Under the pieces are notes generated by a model. It was not told where the DNA came from, ran no database searches, and saw only the letters and a program-made list of their open reading frames with translations. A program made the translations under genes and the position numbers. Shown here one piece after another: positions 37,920-46,913 of a DNA stretch of 64,000 nt. Origin of the DNA: Clostridiales bacterium. GTDB lineage: Bacteria > Bacillota > Clostridia > Saccharofermentanales > Saccharofermentanaceae. The DNA lies in contig JAFZQI010000005.1 of the NCBI GenBank assembly GCA_017620475.1, positions 1 through 64,000 of the forward strand, read 5' to 3'. Position 1 is the first letter of the stretch. Each line of letters begins with the position of its first letter.

Positions 37920-38899
37920 ATCAGTTCATCCTCGCCAAAATCCCTTACGGCCGTTGTTCCGAGAACATCAAACCATTTCATTGGGGAAACGCCATTTCCC
38001 GGCCGTTTCGTCGTGATATTCTCTTCTGTAAGGATCTCGCCTTTTTTGATTTCGCGTTTTGCCACAATACTTTTTCTGGCAACAATTATGTTCTTCTGTT
38101 CCAGTGGAGAACAGCTCTTCTTCCCGTCACCTAAAGCAACTTCGATATTACGGATACTGCTGACCATTTTAGAAAGATCAGAGGGTTCGATGCTGGCTTT
38201 GTGATCCGGTCCGTACATGTTACGATCCAGTGTAAAGTGCTTCTCAATTACAGTCGCGCCCATAGCGACAGCAGCAATAGGAACTTCTATGCCTACACTA
38301 TGGTCGGAAAGCCCTACCGGAAGATGGAATGTATCCGCCAGAGTGTTCATAACACGAAGATTCACGTTTTCCATTTTGGTCGGATAATCCGTATGGCACT
38401 GAAGGAGCGTGATGTCACCGCTTCCGTTCTTCTTAAGGATATCGATCGCCACACCGATCTCTTCCAGTTCTGCCATACCGGTCGACATTACGATCGGCTT
38501 ATGTGTCTTCGCGATTTCGAGAAGATACGGAAGATTCGTGATCTCACCGGAAGGGATCTTCCAGAATGGAAGGTTCAAGGAATCCAGGAAATGGACGCTA
38601 TCCACGTCGAAGGCTGTGGATAGATAGGCAATGCCGACTTTTTTGCAGTATTCATAAAGCTCGTAGTGCTGATCGAAAGTCAGGCGGAGTTTAAGTGCCA
38701 TCTGTAATTGCGTCTCGTCAGCTCCCGTTTCTCTTTTCTGGTATTCTGCCTTTGGCGCATACTTAGAGGTCGGATTCAGAGCGGTCTGGAATTTAACATA
38801 ATCCGCGCCTGCTTTCTTTGCCTCATCAATCAGTTTCCTGGCCAGATCCATATCACCATTATGGTTTACGCCGGCCTCAGCAATAATTATCGTTTTCAT
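37907..38899 (-). CDS. legI: nonulosonic acid synthase (LegI/NeuB-like)
   Basis: About 330 residues. It joins phosphoenolpyruvate to the six-carbon sugar to form the nine-carbon acid. The chain has IAEAGVNHNGDMDLARKLID, YVKFQTA, IPSGEITNLPYL, the metal/active-site VGLSDHSVGIEVPIAAV and VIEKHFTLD, and a C-terminal SAF (antifreeze-like) domain from about residue 275 (KGEILTEENI, GISPM-like NGVSPMKWFDVLG). The ATG at 38899 has GGGGAGAG just upstream; the frame is open to 38950 but that would run into the next gene's end. Neighbours LegG and LegF fix the pathway. Confidence 0.93.
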   Translation of the reverse strand: MKTIIIAEAGVNHNGDMDLARKLIDEAKKAGADYVKFQTALNPTSKYAPKAEYQKRETGADETQLQMALKLRLTFDQHYELYEYCKKVGIAYLSTAFDVDSVHFLDSLNLPFWKIPSGEITNLPYLLEIAKTHKPIVMSTGMAELEEIGVAIDILKKNGSGDITLLQCHTDYPTKMENVNLRVMNTLADTFHLPVGLSDHSVGIEVPIAAVAMGATVIEKHFTLDRNMYGPDHKASIEPSDLSKMVSSIRNIEVALGDGKKSCSPLEQKNIIVARKSIVAKREIKKGEILTEENITTKRPGNGVSPMKWFDVLGTTAVRDFGEDELICLE

Positions 38900-38918
38900 G
38901 GTTCTCTCCCCTGTATTC

Positions 38919-39917
38919 TTATTTGCCGCGCAATTCGACAAAACGGTCATATTTCATTTCTTCTTTGAAGCTTTCGAATAGTTTCACGACATCGAATTTC
39001 GGCTCATATCCGAGTTCTTCTTTCGCATTATCAACATTCATAAGGATTCCGCCACCAGCGATCTTGTCACGAAGAACAATGATCTCCGACTTCTTATCTT
39101 CCGGACAGAATACTTTAATGATGGCTTCCATCTGCTCCATCAAAGTAACAGGAATACCGGTTCCACAATTATAGAATCCCTTCTGCAAAACCTGGTTTTC
39201 AATCGCCAGGCAGAACATCTGACCCATATCATCGACATAGAGCATGTCTTTCGCGTAATTCGGATCTCCCCAGATTTCAAGAGGTTTGCCTTCCATAGCA
39301 TTAAAGATCAGTTTGTAAAGCGGACGGAGCGTCTTTACTCCGTTAGGATAGATATAGTGATTCGTGCTATACGAATACACAGTCGGAAAACGGAAGATAA
39401 ATGTTTTTAATCCGTATTGCTGGTGATAATGCTCGATCAGCTCGCAGGATGTATTCTTCGAGATGACATACATGGCATGATCTCCGGTATAACTGAACTT
39501 CCTGGGCATGTCCGGCATAATGATCGTGCCGGACGGATACTCCCACATATCGTAACAGCTTGTCGAATACAGAAGTTTCTCAACATGGTTGATCCTGCAA
39601 TATTCCAGGACATTGTACGTGCCCATAATGATCGACTCCAAATAATTCTCGGGATGATAACCATCCATATAAGCAGGAATGACGGCAGCAAGAAGAACCA
39701 CCGCATATACATCTTCTTTGGGGAGTTTTTCGATATCTTCAGGTTTGGTTATATCAACGGAGATATACTCAATGCCCATTGTCTTAAACACATCCGCTTT
39801 CTCTCTTTTCCCGGAAGCGATGATCTGATATTCCTCTTTGGGGAAATACTCACTTGCATATTTTGTAAAATATGAGCCGACATTACCTGTCGCGCCTAAA
39901 ACAATAATCTTTTTCAT
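38919..39917 (-). CDS. NAD-dependent epimerase/dehydratase (SDR)
   Basis: 332 residues. It is an extended short-chain dehydrogenase with the nucleotide loop VLGATGNVGSYFTKYA, LLYSTSCYDMWEYP and the active-site YVISK (YxxxK). DDMGQMFCLAIENQ is the usual C-terminal substrate-lobe motif. The substrate cannot be read from sequence. It sits inside the nonulosonate gene set, between the synthase and the FemAB-like gene, so a modified sugar nucleotide of that pathway, or a sugar for the same repeat unit, is likely. Confidence 0.82.
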   Translation of the reverse strand: MKKIIVLGATGNVGSYFTKYASEYFPKEEYQIIASGKREKADVFKTMGIEYISVDITKPEDIEKLPKEDVYAVVLLAAVIPAYMDGYHPENYLESIIMGTYNVLEYCRINHVEKLLYSTSCYDMWEYPSGTIIMPDMPRKFSYTGDHAMYVISKNTSCELIEHYHQQYGLKTFIFRFPTVYSYSTNHYIYPNGVKTLRPLYKLIFNAMEGKPLEIWGDPNYAKDMLYVDDMGQMFCLAIENQVLQKGFYNCGTGIPVTLMEQMEAIIKVFCPEDKKSEIIVLRDKIAGGGILMNVDNAKEELGYEPKFDVVKLFESFKEEMKYDRFVELRGK

Positions 39918-39949
39918 GTCTCTCTCCTTATTCCTCTATATTCTATCAC

Positions 39950-41002
39950 TTATGCCCGGTATTGAATCATCCTGCCGTTTTCCGGATCGAAAGAAGGATC
40001 CGAAGACTGGCGGATCGAAAGCAGACTTGAATAGGCATCTTTCATGAATATCGTTCTACCCACACAGAAAGGAAGCCGTCCGTTCTTATTAAACTGTTTT
40101 TTAAAACCGAAAAGATTATCATCCGGCGAAAGACCGCCACCCAGATGGAATTTCGAAATTCCCTGTTGTGAAGCCCAGACGGATGCTTCGTAAAGCAGCA
40201 GGTTACTTGGAGAATACTTACGATATTCGGTATGTGTTCCGGCAAGGTGATAATGCATAAACCGATCGTTGTAATACATAATCGCTCCGGCAATCGGCTG
40301 ACTATCCTTCATGGCGTAGAAGAAGCAAGCATGATCGGAAAGAGTGCTCTGATAGCGGAAATAATCCTCGTGGAAAGTATAATACTCATCCGCCTCATCC
40401 TTCAGCATGGTTTCTTCGTACATTGGAATAAAATCCTGATACTCACTGATTGGCTTACGAACGATCGTTACATCGTTCTTGATCGCTTTACGCACCATAT
40501 TCCTGTTTTTGCTATCCATATCCGCCATGATCTGTTCCGGAGACTGCGTCGAAATAAAGATCGTATCACGAAGATATCTCGTCTCGAAAAGCACCGGCGC
40601 GCTTTCATGATTCAGAAGAAGCGGGTGAAATCTCAAGAATTGGGAAACAATTCCGTTTTTCACACAATAGCCGCAAAGCTCATCCATGAATGTCCGCTGT
40701 TTGTCTTCAGGGATCGTGTCATCAGATAAGGGCCCGCCATATCCATAAGGAGTTTCCCAATCGTAATACTTCCCTTCTTCGATTTTGTTCTTAAAGTAAG
40801 GAGCATACGCGATATCATTTTGCATGACAACATAACACATGCGCGACTCACCTGACTCAAAATAAAGAAGGAACGGGGTACCGTCTCCATGCATCTGGAA
40901 AGAAACCGCGTATTCATTGAGATAGTATATGTCCCAGTTTTTGAAGGAACGAACGATCTCGTTCCATCTATCGTGCTGATTGGCCGAAATCACCTTCATC
41001 AT
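39950..41002 (-). CDS. FemAB/GNAT-like acyltransferase in nonulosonate locus
   Basis: 350 residues. The fold is suggested by WNEIVRSFKNWDIYYLNEYAVSF at the N-terminus and by KNRNMVRKAIKN, then FFYAMKDSQPIAGAIMYYNDRFMHYHLAGTHTEY and NLLLYEASVWASQQGISKFHLGGG, which match the FemAB-like/GNAT_acetyltr_6 group of proteins found in polysaccharide clusters. These move acyl or aminoacyl groups to amines. The start ATG overlaps the preceding stop (ATGA), coupling it to the PLP enzyme. No standard left-handed-helix LegH acetyltransferase is in the locus, so this gene may supply that N-acylation (inference). Confidence 0.75.
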   Translation of the reverse strand: MMKVISANQHDRWNEIVRSFKNWDIYYLNEYAVSFQMHGDGTPFLLYFESGESRMCYVVMQNDIAYAPYFKNKIEEGKYYDWETPYGYGGPLSDDTIPEDKQRTFMDELCGYCVKNGIVSQFLRFHPLLLNHESAPVLFETRYLRDTIFISTQSPEQIMADMDSKNRNMVRKAIKNDVTIVRKPISEYQDFIPMYEETMLKDEADEYYTFHEDYFRYQSTLSDHACFFYAMKDSQPIAGAIMYYNDRFMHYHLAGTHTEYRKYSPSNLLLYEASVWASQQGISKFHLGGGLSPDDNLFGFKKQFNKNGRLPFCVGRTIFMKDAYSSLLSIRQSSDPSFDPENGRMIQYRA

Positions 41003-42054
41003 ACGATAGCACCTCCGAAACGGCTGATCACGTCAGCAAGATAGTTTATATGCTCTTCATCATATCGCTGATCGATGGGAAGAGAAAGAAGATGTTCCGC
41101 ATTCTTGCGCGCGAAAGGCCGGTCTTCAAGACAATGGCCATCGAAAGGCCAGTGCACGGCGCAATATATACGATTCTCCATCAGGTGTTGTCTTAACTTA
41201 TCGCGTTCTGAAACATGAATCGGCAAAGAAAGAGGGCACTGGTCATCACTGAGAGATAAAGCCGGAAAAATACCCGGTTCTTTTAGCTTGGATTGAAGAA
41301 TACGATAATTGGTGATCCTTCTTTTCCGGATTTCATTTACGCTAAAACACGAAGAGATAAATCTCGCAAGGTCAGATATCTGATAGATTTCCTCCTGCCG
41401 GTCAAGCTGTTCTTCGCAAAATGCGAAAATACCCCGGTACTCTTGATTACAATCCAGTTTTCCCTTAAGGAAAAGGTCCTTAAGGATCATCCCGTAGGTT
41501 CTTTCATTGTTTTCGGAAACGGGATGCGATGCTTTCATAATGCCAAGACGGTCTTCTTTTGAATAGAGAACGCCGCCACCCGGTATGGGGAGCCACTTAC
41601 GGATACTGCAGACCTGATAATCACCGATTGTAGATGGTTTTGAGATAATACTGTGAGTCGTGTCTTCAATAATCAGACAATTCCTTGCGGCACACAGATC
41701 CAGAACCCTTTGAAGAATGCTGCTCGGTTGAACGGCACCGAAATAATGCATAAGAAATACCGCGCATCCGGAAGTGATCTTTTTTGAGAGATCTTCCGTA
41801 TCGACCGTAAAATCGGTATTTAGCCGATAAAATGTGATCGGATGACCGTCAAACGAACGGATCACCGATTCACAGATAAACTCAGGAAGCATGACTGATG
41901 ATGCAGGCTTTAGAGAAACAGAGATGTGTTTGATTGCACTTCTTCCACTGTCAAAGCCAAGGACAGAAGTGTAATCTTCAAGATAAGTCCAGATATTATC
42001 CGGACTTATCTTAAGGTCGGCAAGATCAAGATTAAACTCGCTTCCAAGTTCCAT
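40999..42054 (-). CDS. atypical DegT/DnrJ-type PLP enzyme
   Basis: 351 residues. The DegT aminotransferase fold is recognisable from GFDSGRSAIKH, LPEFICESVI, the PLP-binding IIEDTTHSI (Asp131) and the putative Schiff-base Lys153 in SIRKWLPIPGGGVLY. The family norm around the Lys is SFHGTKNLTTGEGG, so this is a distant branch. It lacks clear equivalents of some sugar-nucleotide contacts seen in LegC (43102). The gene is coupled to the FemAB-like gene and lies five bases after the nucleotidyltransferase. Likely an aminotransferase acting on a sugar of this pathway; the substrate is unknown. Confidence 0.7.
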   Translation of the reverse strand: MELGSEFNLDLADLKISPDNIWTYLEDYTSVLGFDSGRSAIKHISVSLKPASSVMLPEFICESVIRSFDGHPITFYRLNTDFTVDTEDLSKKITSGCAVFLMHYFGAVQPSSILQRVLDLCAARNCLIIEDTTHSIISKPSTIGDYQVCSIRKWLPIPGGGVLYSKEDRLGIMKASHPVSENNERTYGMILKDLFLKGKLDCNQEYRGIFAFCEEQLDRQEEIYQISDLARFISSCFSVNEIRKRRITNYRILQSKLKEPGIFPALSLSDDQCPLSLPIHVSERDKLRQHLMENRIYCAVHWPFDGHCLEDRPFARKNAEHLLSLPIDQRYDEEHINYLADVISRFGGAIV

Positions 42055-42058
42055 CGTA

Positions 42059-43105
42059 TTACTCTCCGTAAAGTTTTAACCGCATTTTCTCAAGTTCGGA
42101 AAACTGCCCCATATCCATCCAGTCATTTTCGCTGACCGGAAAAACGGAAACTGTGCGGCCGCTCGCTCTTTCACTTTCCACCACATCCGGGAATCCGATC
42201 TTTTTTCCTTCCGGAATATGCTCCAAAATATCCGGTTCAACAAGATACATCCCGGTATTCGTCATAAATGAAACGACGGGTTTTTCTTTCATGTTCTCGA
42301 TCCTGCCGTTCTCGCCGATCTCGACCACGCCGTAAGGGATCTCAATATTCTTATTGGCACAGATCATCGTCACACAATCCCCCGTCTTCCGATGGAATTG
42401 CAAAAGACTATCGTAATTCGTATCAATGAGCGTATCGCAGCTGGTAAAGAAAAATGTGCTGTTGATCTGCCCCTTCAAAAGACTTAATCCGCCACCGGTT
42501 CCAAGCGGCTCATCCTCGTCATACCAGGATATATTGTATTTCTCGTCCAGCTCGGAGAAGTATGCCTTGATGAGCTGTTTCTTATAGTTCACGATGATGT
42601 GAAACTCCGTACAACCGTATCTGCTGAAACGGTTGATGATGTGTTGAATGATGGGATACTCACCTACCGGAATCAAAGGCTTCGGAAGTATCTTGGTAAA
42701 CGGTTCAAGGCGCGTTCCCTTCCCGCCTGCGTTGATCACTACGGGGATATTGAGCTTCGGATATACCCTTGTATCGATATTTCCAAGGAAGATATCCGAC
42801 AGGATGAGATCCTTGGTAACGATCGGAACAGCTACGAAATTCATCTCGCGATAGATCTTGACGGCCTCGTTATACGACCCGGCATAATGAGGATGGGCGT
42901 TACATGCTTTTGAACATAGCTCATCGGTTTTGCCGCCGGAAAGAAAGAATCTTCGGATGTCACCATCAGTAAGCGTTCCGGCGAGTTTTCCCTCTTCGTT
43001 AACCAGAATAAGGATCCCTTTTCCATTGGCATCGATCTTTCGCATCGCATCTAAAACCGACATCGATACCAAACCGACATATTTCTCTCTTATCTCATCT
43101 GTCAT
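42059..43105 (-). CDS. legE: CBS-domain sugar-1-phosphate nucleotidyltransferase (PtmE/LegE-like)
   Basis: 348 residues. Residues 1-115 hold a CBS pair (ILILVNEEGKLAGTLTDGDIRRFF) and the rest is a sugar nucleotidyltransferase with VVINAGGKGTRLEPFTKILPKPLIPVGEYP and EPLGTGGGLSLLKG. This fusion is the hallmark of PtmE of Campylobacter, which makes GDP-glucosamine for legionaminic acid. It shares a four-base overlap with legC. The nucleotide used (GTP) is assumed from the homologue. Its presence argues for the GDP route instead of the UDP-GlcNAc route of Pseudomonas-like or sialic acid pathways. Confidence 0.85.
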   Translation of the reverse strand: MTDEIREKYVGLVSMSVLDAMRKIDANGKGILILVNEEGKLAGTLTDGDIRRFFLSGGKTDELCSKACNAHPHYAGSYNEAVKIYREMNFVAVPIVTKDLILSDIFLGNIDTRVYPKLNIPVVINAGGKGTRLEPFTKILPKPLIPVGEYPIIQHIINRFSRYGCTEFHIIVNYKKQLIKAYFSELDEKYNISWYDEDEPLGTGGGLSLLKGQINSTFFFTSCDTLIDTNYDSLLQFHRKTGDCVTMICANKNIEIPYGVVEIGENGRIENMKEKPVVSFMTNTGMYLVEPDILEHIPEGKKIGFPDVVESERASGRTVSVFPVSENDWMDMGQFSELEKMRLKLYGE

Positions 43106-44277
43106 TGGGCCAGTTCCTCCAACAAAGCTTTCACATGATCGGCCACAAATCCGATCTCTTCTTCCGTGATCTGTGTGCTGCTCGGAATGTTCAAAATACG
43201 TGTTGCATAATAAGGAGCCTTCTCAAGCCGGTATGTAATCTCATTCTCATAAGGCTTCTGCTCGTTGATCAGCCCCCAGATCGCTCTGGTCTGGATCCCC
43301 TGCTGATCCAAAACCGTAATGATCTCACGCATGGTCGCCGAGATCCTGCTTCTGTCGATCAAAAGTGAGTAGAACCACTTATTCGAGGATGTTCCTTCAC
43401 GGAAAGGCATCAGCTTTGCAAGATCAAAGCCTTCAAATGATGCCTTATATAGATCATAATTTCTCTGTTTTCTCAAAATGAAATCAGGAAGTTCTTCCAT
43501 CTGCGCCACACCAAGAGCTGCCTGAAGATTCGTCATACGATAGTTATAACCGATTTCATCATGAATGTAGTAATGAGGGTCATTCTTAGCCTGCGTGGAA
43601 AGATAACGTAAGTGATCGACTTTGGCAGAATCATTGGATGTGACTGCGCCGCCACCGCCGGTGGTAATGATTTTATTTCCGTTAAAACTGAAAGCGCCGT
43701 AATCACCAATCGTTCCGGCATACCTTCCTTTGAAGAGCCCATCCGTGTAATACGTACCCAGCGCTTCCGTAGCGTCTTCAATTACCTTGATGGAATACTT
43801 CCGGGCAATCTCCATGATCGATTCCATATCGGCCATATTACCGAATACATGCACGACCACCAAAGCCCGAACGACCTGACCACGGTATAGCAGATTTCCG
43901 TTTTCAAACTTACACTCCTGCTCGCAGAACGATGCAAGTTTTACGGGATCCATACAAAAACTATCGTCGCAGTCGATGAATACGGGAGTTGCGAACTGAT
44001 ATTTCACAGGATTAACGGCAGCAATAAATGTCAGCGGCGGGACAAGAACAACATCTCCGGGCCGAACGCCAGCATCTACCAGAGAAAGATGAAGAGCCGA
44101 GGTCCCGCTTTGGCACGCTGCAACGTTCTCGGTATGTAGGAACGCGGCCAGGTCCATTTCAAGACGCGTAATAAAGGCACCGCCGGTGGAGACCCATCCC
44201 TGTTCAACGGCTTCATCTACGTATTTCTTTTCATTTCCTTCGAAATTCGGTATCGAAAGAGGAATATAAGCACACAT
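43102..44277 (-). CDS. legC: LegC-like sugar-nucleotide aminotransferase
   Basis: 391 residues. It is a PLP enzyme of the DegT/DnrJ family that installs the C4 amino group on the 4-keto sugar nucleotide made by LegB. Signatures are IPNFEGNEKKYVDEAVEQGWVS, CQSGTSALHLSLV, VIEDATEALG and the PLP Lys in FSFNGNKIITTGGGG. The pattern NGNKIITTGGGG and the N-terminal PLSIPNFEGNE are typical of the LegC branch. Eighteen bases separate it from legB; it overlaps legE as ATGA. Confidence 0.88.
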   Translation of the reverse strand: MCAYIPLSIPNFEGNEKKYVDEAVEQGWVSTGGAFITRLEMDLAAFLHTENVAACQSGTSALHLSLVDAGVRPGDVVLVPPLTFIAAVNPVKYQFATPVFIDCDDSFCMDPVKLASFCEQECKFENGNLLYRGQVVRALVVVHVFGNMADMESIMEIARKYSIKVIEDATEALGTYYTDGLFKGRYAGTIGDYGAFSFNGNKIITTGGGGAVTSNDSAKVDHLRYLSTQAKNDPHYYIHDEIGYNYRMTNLQAALGVAQMEELPDFILRKQRNYDLYKASFEGFDLAKLMPFREGTSSNKWFYSLLIDRSRISATMREIITVLDQQGIQTRAIWGLINEQKPYENEITYRLEKAPYYATRILNIPSSTQITEEEIGFVADHVKALLEELAQ

Positions 44278-44294
44278 GTAATCTTGATCCTTTC

Positions 44295-45503
44295 CTACAT
44301 CTTGCTATCCAGGCTCTTGCCCGTCTCGATATGATCAAAATTCGGGAGATAATCCTTAATGACGGTTACGATTTCGCTCTTAGAAACGCCTTCTTTGGCA
44401 AAAGCACTTTCCAGATCGGCACATAGTTTTCTGATTCGGACCCAATCCGGAATGGGTTTTCCAACGATTACGCCAAGGGATTGGAAACGCTCCATATCGG
44501 CAGTTTCTTCATCCGTCACGAATTCTTCAAACGGCTTCTCCCCCGATGTATCAGAAACAGAATAATGGACCGGATATTCCAATGACCCATCTTTAAGCGC
44601 GCGGGATTTTTCAACAGCCTCCCGGTCAGAAGCGCATTGGAGCACCCGGTAACCGTGTTCTTCAATCAATGCCGAAGCGATAGCGTCAAAGGTCATCATC
44701 TGGGCTTCTTCAAGTTTCGGGAAGAAAATGGCCCGGTTTTCTCCTAACATGTAGGACAGCATACAGATCTGACCGGATTCCTCGGGAGATACGAAATATC
44801 TTCTGACATCAGACGGCGCCGAAATCGGCTGAAGTTTCGAAAGACGCGCCAGACAGCCCGCAGGTAAAGATCCGTTGGAGAAAGCTACATTAGCAAATCG
44901 GGCCGTCTTAACCGGAAACCGATCGGAATAGCTGAATATCAGGTCTTCCATGATCCTTTTGGATGCACCCATGATGTTTACGGGATTGGCCGCTTTGTCT
45001 GTCGAAACACAGAAATACTCTTCCGGTGGAAAAACAGAAAGAAGATCAAGAAGTATTCTCGCATGGAGGACATTATTCTGTATCAGCGCTTCTACGGAAT
45101 AGATGTCCTTTTCCGATCGCACATGCTTATGGGCGGAAAAATTGCCGACGATATTGAAACCGCCGCGTTCCATAAACATCTTCTCAAATACGGGCGATGC
45201 GAAATCCATCGGGTAAGGAATATAATCATCGGGAACGAACATGCCCGGCGTGGAGCGTAGATCTCTCGTCAATTCGGCAAGTGCATTCTCATTAATATCA
45301 ACAACAACAAGGGATGCCGGCCGGAATGGAAGGATCGCCTTGATAAACGAAGAACCGATACTTCCCGCACCTCCGATGACCAGCACGGATTTATTACTGA
45401 TCTTATCGGTCAGTTCTGCTTTATAATTATCAATATCGTCAAGAAACATGGATCGTTCACGTTTCGTAACATACTCGGATATAAACTTTTCAAGATTAAA
45501 CAT
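44295..45503 (-). CDS. legB: LegB-like sugar-nucleotide 4,6-dehydratase
   Basis: 402 residues. An extended SDR with the NAD loop VLVIGGAGSIGSSFIKAI after an N-terminal helical extension of about 35 residues. The active-site stretch STDKAANPVNIMGASKRIMED has Met at the place of the usual Tyr, as in the FlaA1/PglF/LegB dehydratases. It should make the 4-keto-6-deoxy intermediate from the GDP-sugar. The start overlaps the flippase gene by eight bases. The N-terminal extension and length fit the LegB/PtmB group, but a UDP-GlcNAc enzyme cannot be excluded. Confidence 0.85.
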   Translation of the reverse strand: MFNLEKFISEYVTKRERSMFLDDIDNYKAELTDKISNKSVLVIGGAGSIGSSFIKAILPFRPASLVVVDINENALAELTRDLRSTPGMFVPDDYIPYPMDFASPVFEKMFMERGGFNIVGNFSAHKHVRSEKDIYSVEALIQNNVLHARILLDLLSVFPPEEYFCVSTDKAANPVNIMGASKRIMEDLIFSYSDRFPVKTARFANVAFSNGSLPAGCLARLSKLQPISAPSDVRRYFVSPEESGQICMLSYMLGENRAIFFPKLEEAQMMTFDAIASALIEEHGYRVLQCASDREAVEKSRALKDGSLEYPVHYSVSDTSGEKPFEEFVTDEETADMERFQSLGVIVGKPIPDWVRIRKLCADLESAFAKEGVSKSEIVTVIKDYLPNFDHIETGKSLDSKM

Positions 45504-46911
45504 TATTGTTCCTCTTTATCATCTGCAAGAATACATCTTTATTCTTTATGATAACACATATCACGATAACGGCGTATGCAGCGGCAATAAAATACCGTAA
45601 CACAGGGGCCTGATAAAGATAGTTCACCAGGATCGTGAATACCAGGGTTGAGCCGGCAACTGCAAAAACAAGCTTGTACGGGTATACTTCCCGAAGTTTG
45701 TAGATATAAACCAGAAGCATGTGCGCAAGAAGCAGCCAGGCAAATCCGGCAAGTGTTGTATATGCAGCGGCAATATAGCCGTATCTTGGAATAAAGATAG
45801 TGTTAAGCACATAGTTTAAAATGGCGGCAGAGATACTGGCAAAAGCCATGCCCACAGTCTTTTTCGAAAATTGTTCAACATTAACGAATAATGTGTATAA
45901 GAACTGGAAAATACAACCGCAGGCAACCGGCGGCATAACATATAATGCAGGAAGATACTTGTTTCCGCCGATGATCAATAATACTTCAGGTGCCAGGAGA
46001 ATGATCATGATCGCGGTCGTGGCAAAGGTAAGAATGTATTTAGAAGAGAAAGAACGGATATCACTATACTTCTTCTCTTTCAGTTTTTTACCAAGCCAGG
46101 GCGCAAATGCCGAGTTCATGGATACGATCAGTATGGTCACCAGAGAGCCGCATGTATAAGCCATGCTGTAAAGACCGTTTGCATCCTCTCCGCATATATC
46201 CGTGATCATCGTCTTGTCTATGGAATTGAGAAAAGACATAGAAAGAAGATGCGGAATAAAAGGCAGGCAGATCTTAAAAGCGTACTTATAATACGAGAAG
46301 TTCACTTTCTTCCCTTTCATGATGATCACGATATAAAGTGCGATACCCACCAGGATCGTCGGAATCAAACTGCCGATGATCCGCCCGGTCAGACGATCTT
46401 CCATATTGATTACGAGGATAACGGATAGGACCGCTGTACCTATGGAAACAAGGAAACTGAGGAAAACAGACATCTTGTACTTGTAATAGTATCTTTCTCT
46501 TGCCTGAAACATATTCACCGCAGGTAAGAAAACCAGATAAACAAGTATACAGTTTAGATAAAAGCGCTCCAAATGCATACGAGGCCCGATGAACGGATAA
46601 ATCAGGTTCAGTACCAGAATCGCAATCAGTGAGGAGATCGTGCTTAAGAAAAGAACGGAAAAGATGTATTCATCGAAAGTTTTCTCATGATCATATCTTG
46701 CACTGATAAACGTACTCTCAAGATTTAAAGTAATACAAATCGTAAGGATACTCAGCCAGGTCGTGAAATTGTTATAAAGACCGAATTCACCCTCGGTTAA
46801 AAGCCGTCCGAAAATAGGAGTGGTGAGGATACCAATACTTCTCATCAGGAAGTTGGAGATCGTATACCATGCTCCGGCTTTTAATGCTTTATTCTCCAGT
46901 TTGCTTTCCAT
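45496..46911 (-). CDS. polysaccharide flippase (Wzx-like), second of two
   Basis: 471 residues with about twelve to fourteen membrane helices. The N-terminal AGAWYTISNFLMRSIGILTTPIFGRLL is a common Wzx opening. It lies two bases after the polymerase-like gene and overlaps legB by eight, so it belongs to the long glycan operon and probably flips the lipid-linked repeat unit containing the nonulosonic acid. It is distinct from the flippase at 29694. Confidence 0.9.
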   Translation of the reverse strand: MESKLENKALKAGAWYTISNFLMRSIGILTTPIFGRLLTEGEFGLYNNFTTWLSILTICITLNLESTFISARYDHEKTFDEYIFSVLFLSTISSLIAILVLNLIYPFIGPRMHLERFYLNCILVYLVFLPAVNMFQARERYYYKYKMSVFLSFLVSIGTAVLSVILVINMEDRLTGRIIGSLIPTILVGIALYIVIIMKGKKVNFSYYKYAFKICLPFIPHLLSMSFLNSIDKTMITDICGEDANGLYSMAYTCGSLVTILIVSMNSAFAPWLGKKLKEKKYSDIRSFSSKYILTFATTAIMIILLAPEVLLIIGGNKYLPALYVMPPVACGCIFQFLYTLFVNVEQFSKKTVGMAFASISAAILNYVLNTIFIPRYGYIAAAYTTLAGFAWLLLAHMLLVYIYKLREVYPYKLVFAVAGSTLVFTILVNYLYQAPVLRYFIAAAYAVIVICVIIKNKDVFLQMIKRNNNV

Positions 46912-46913
46912 TC

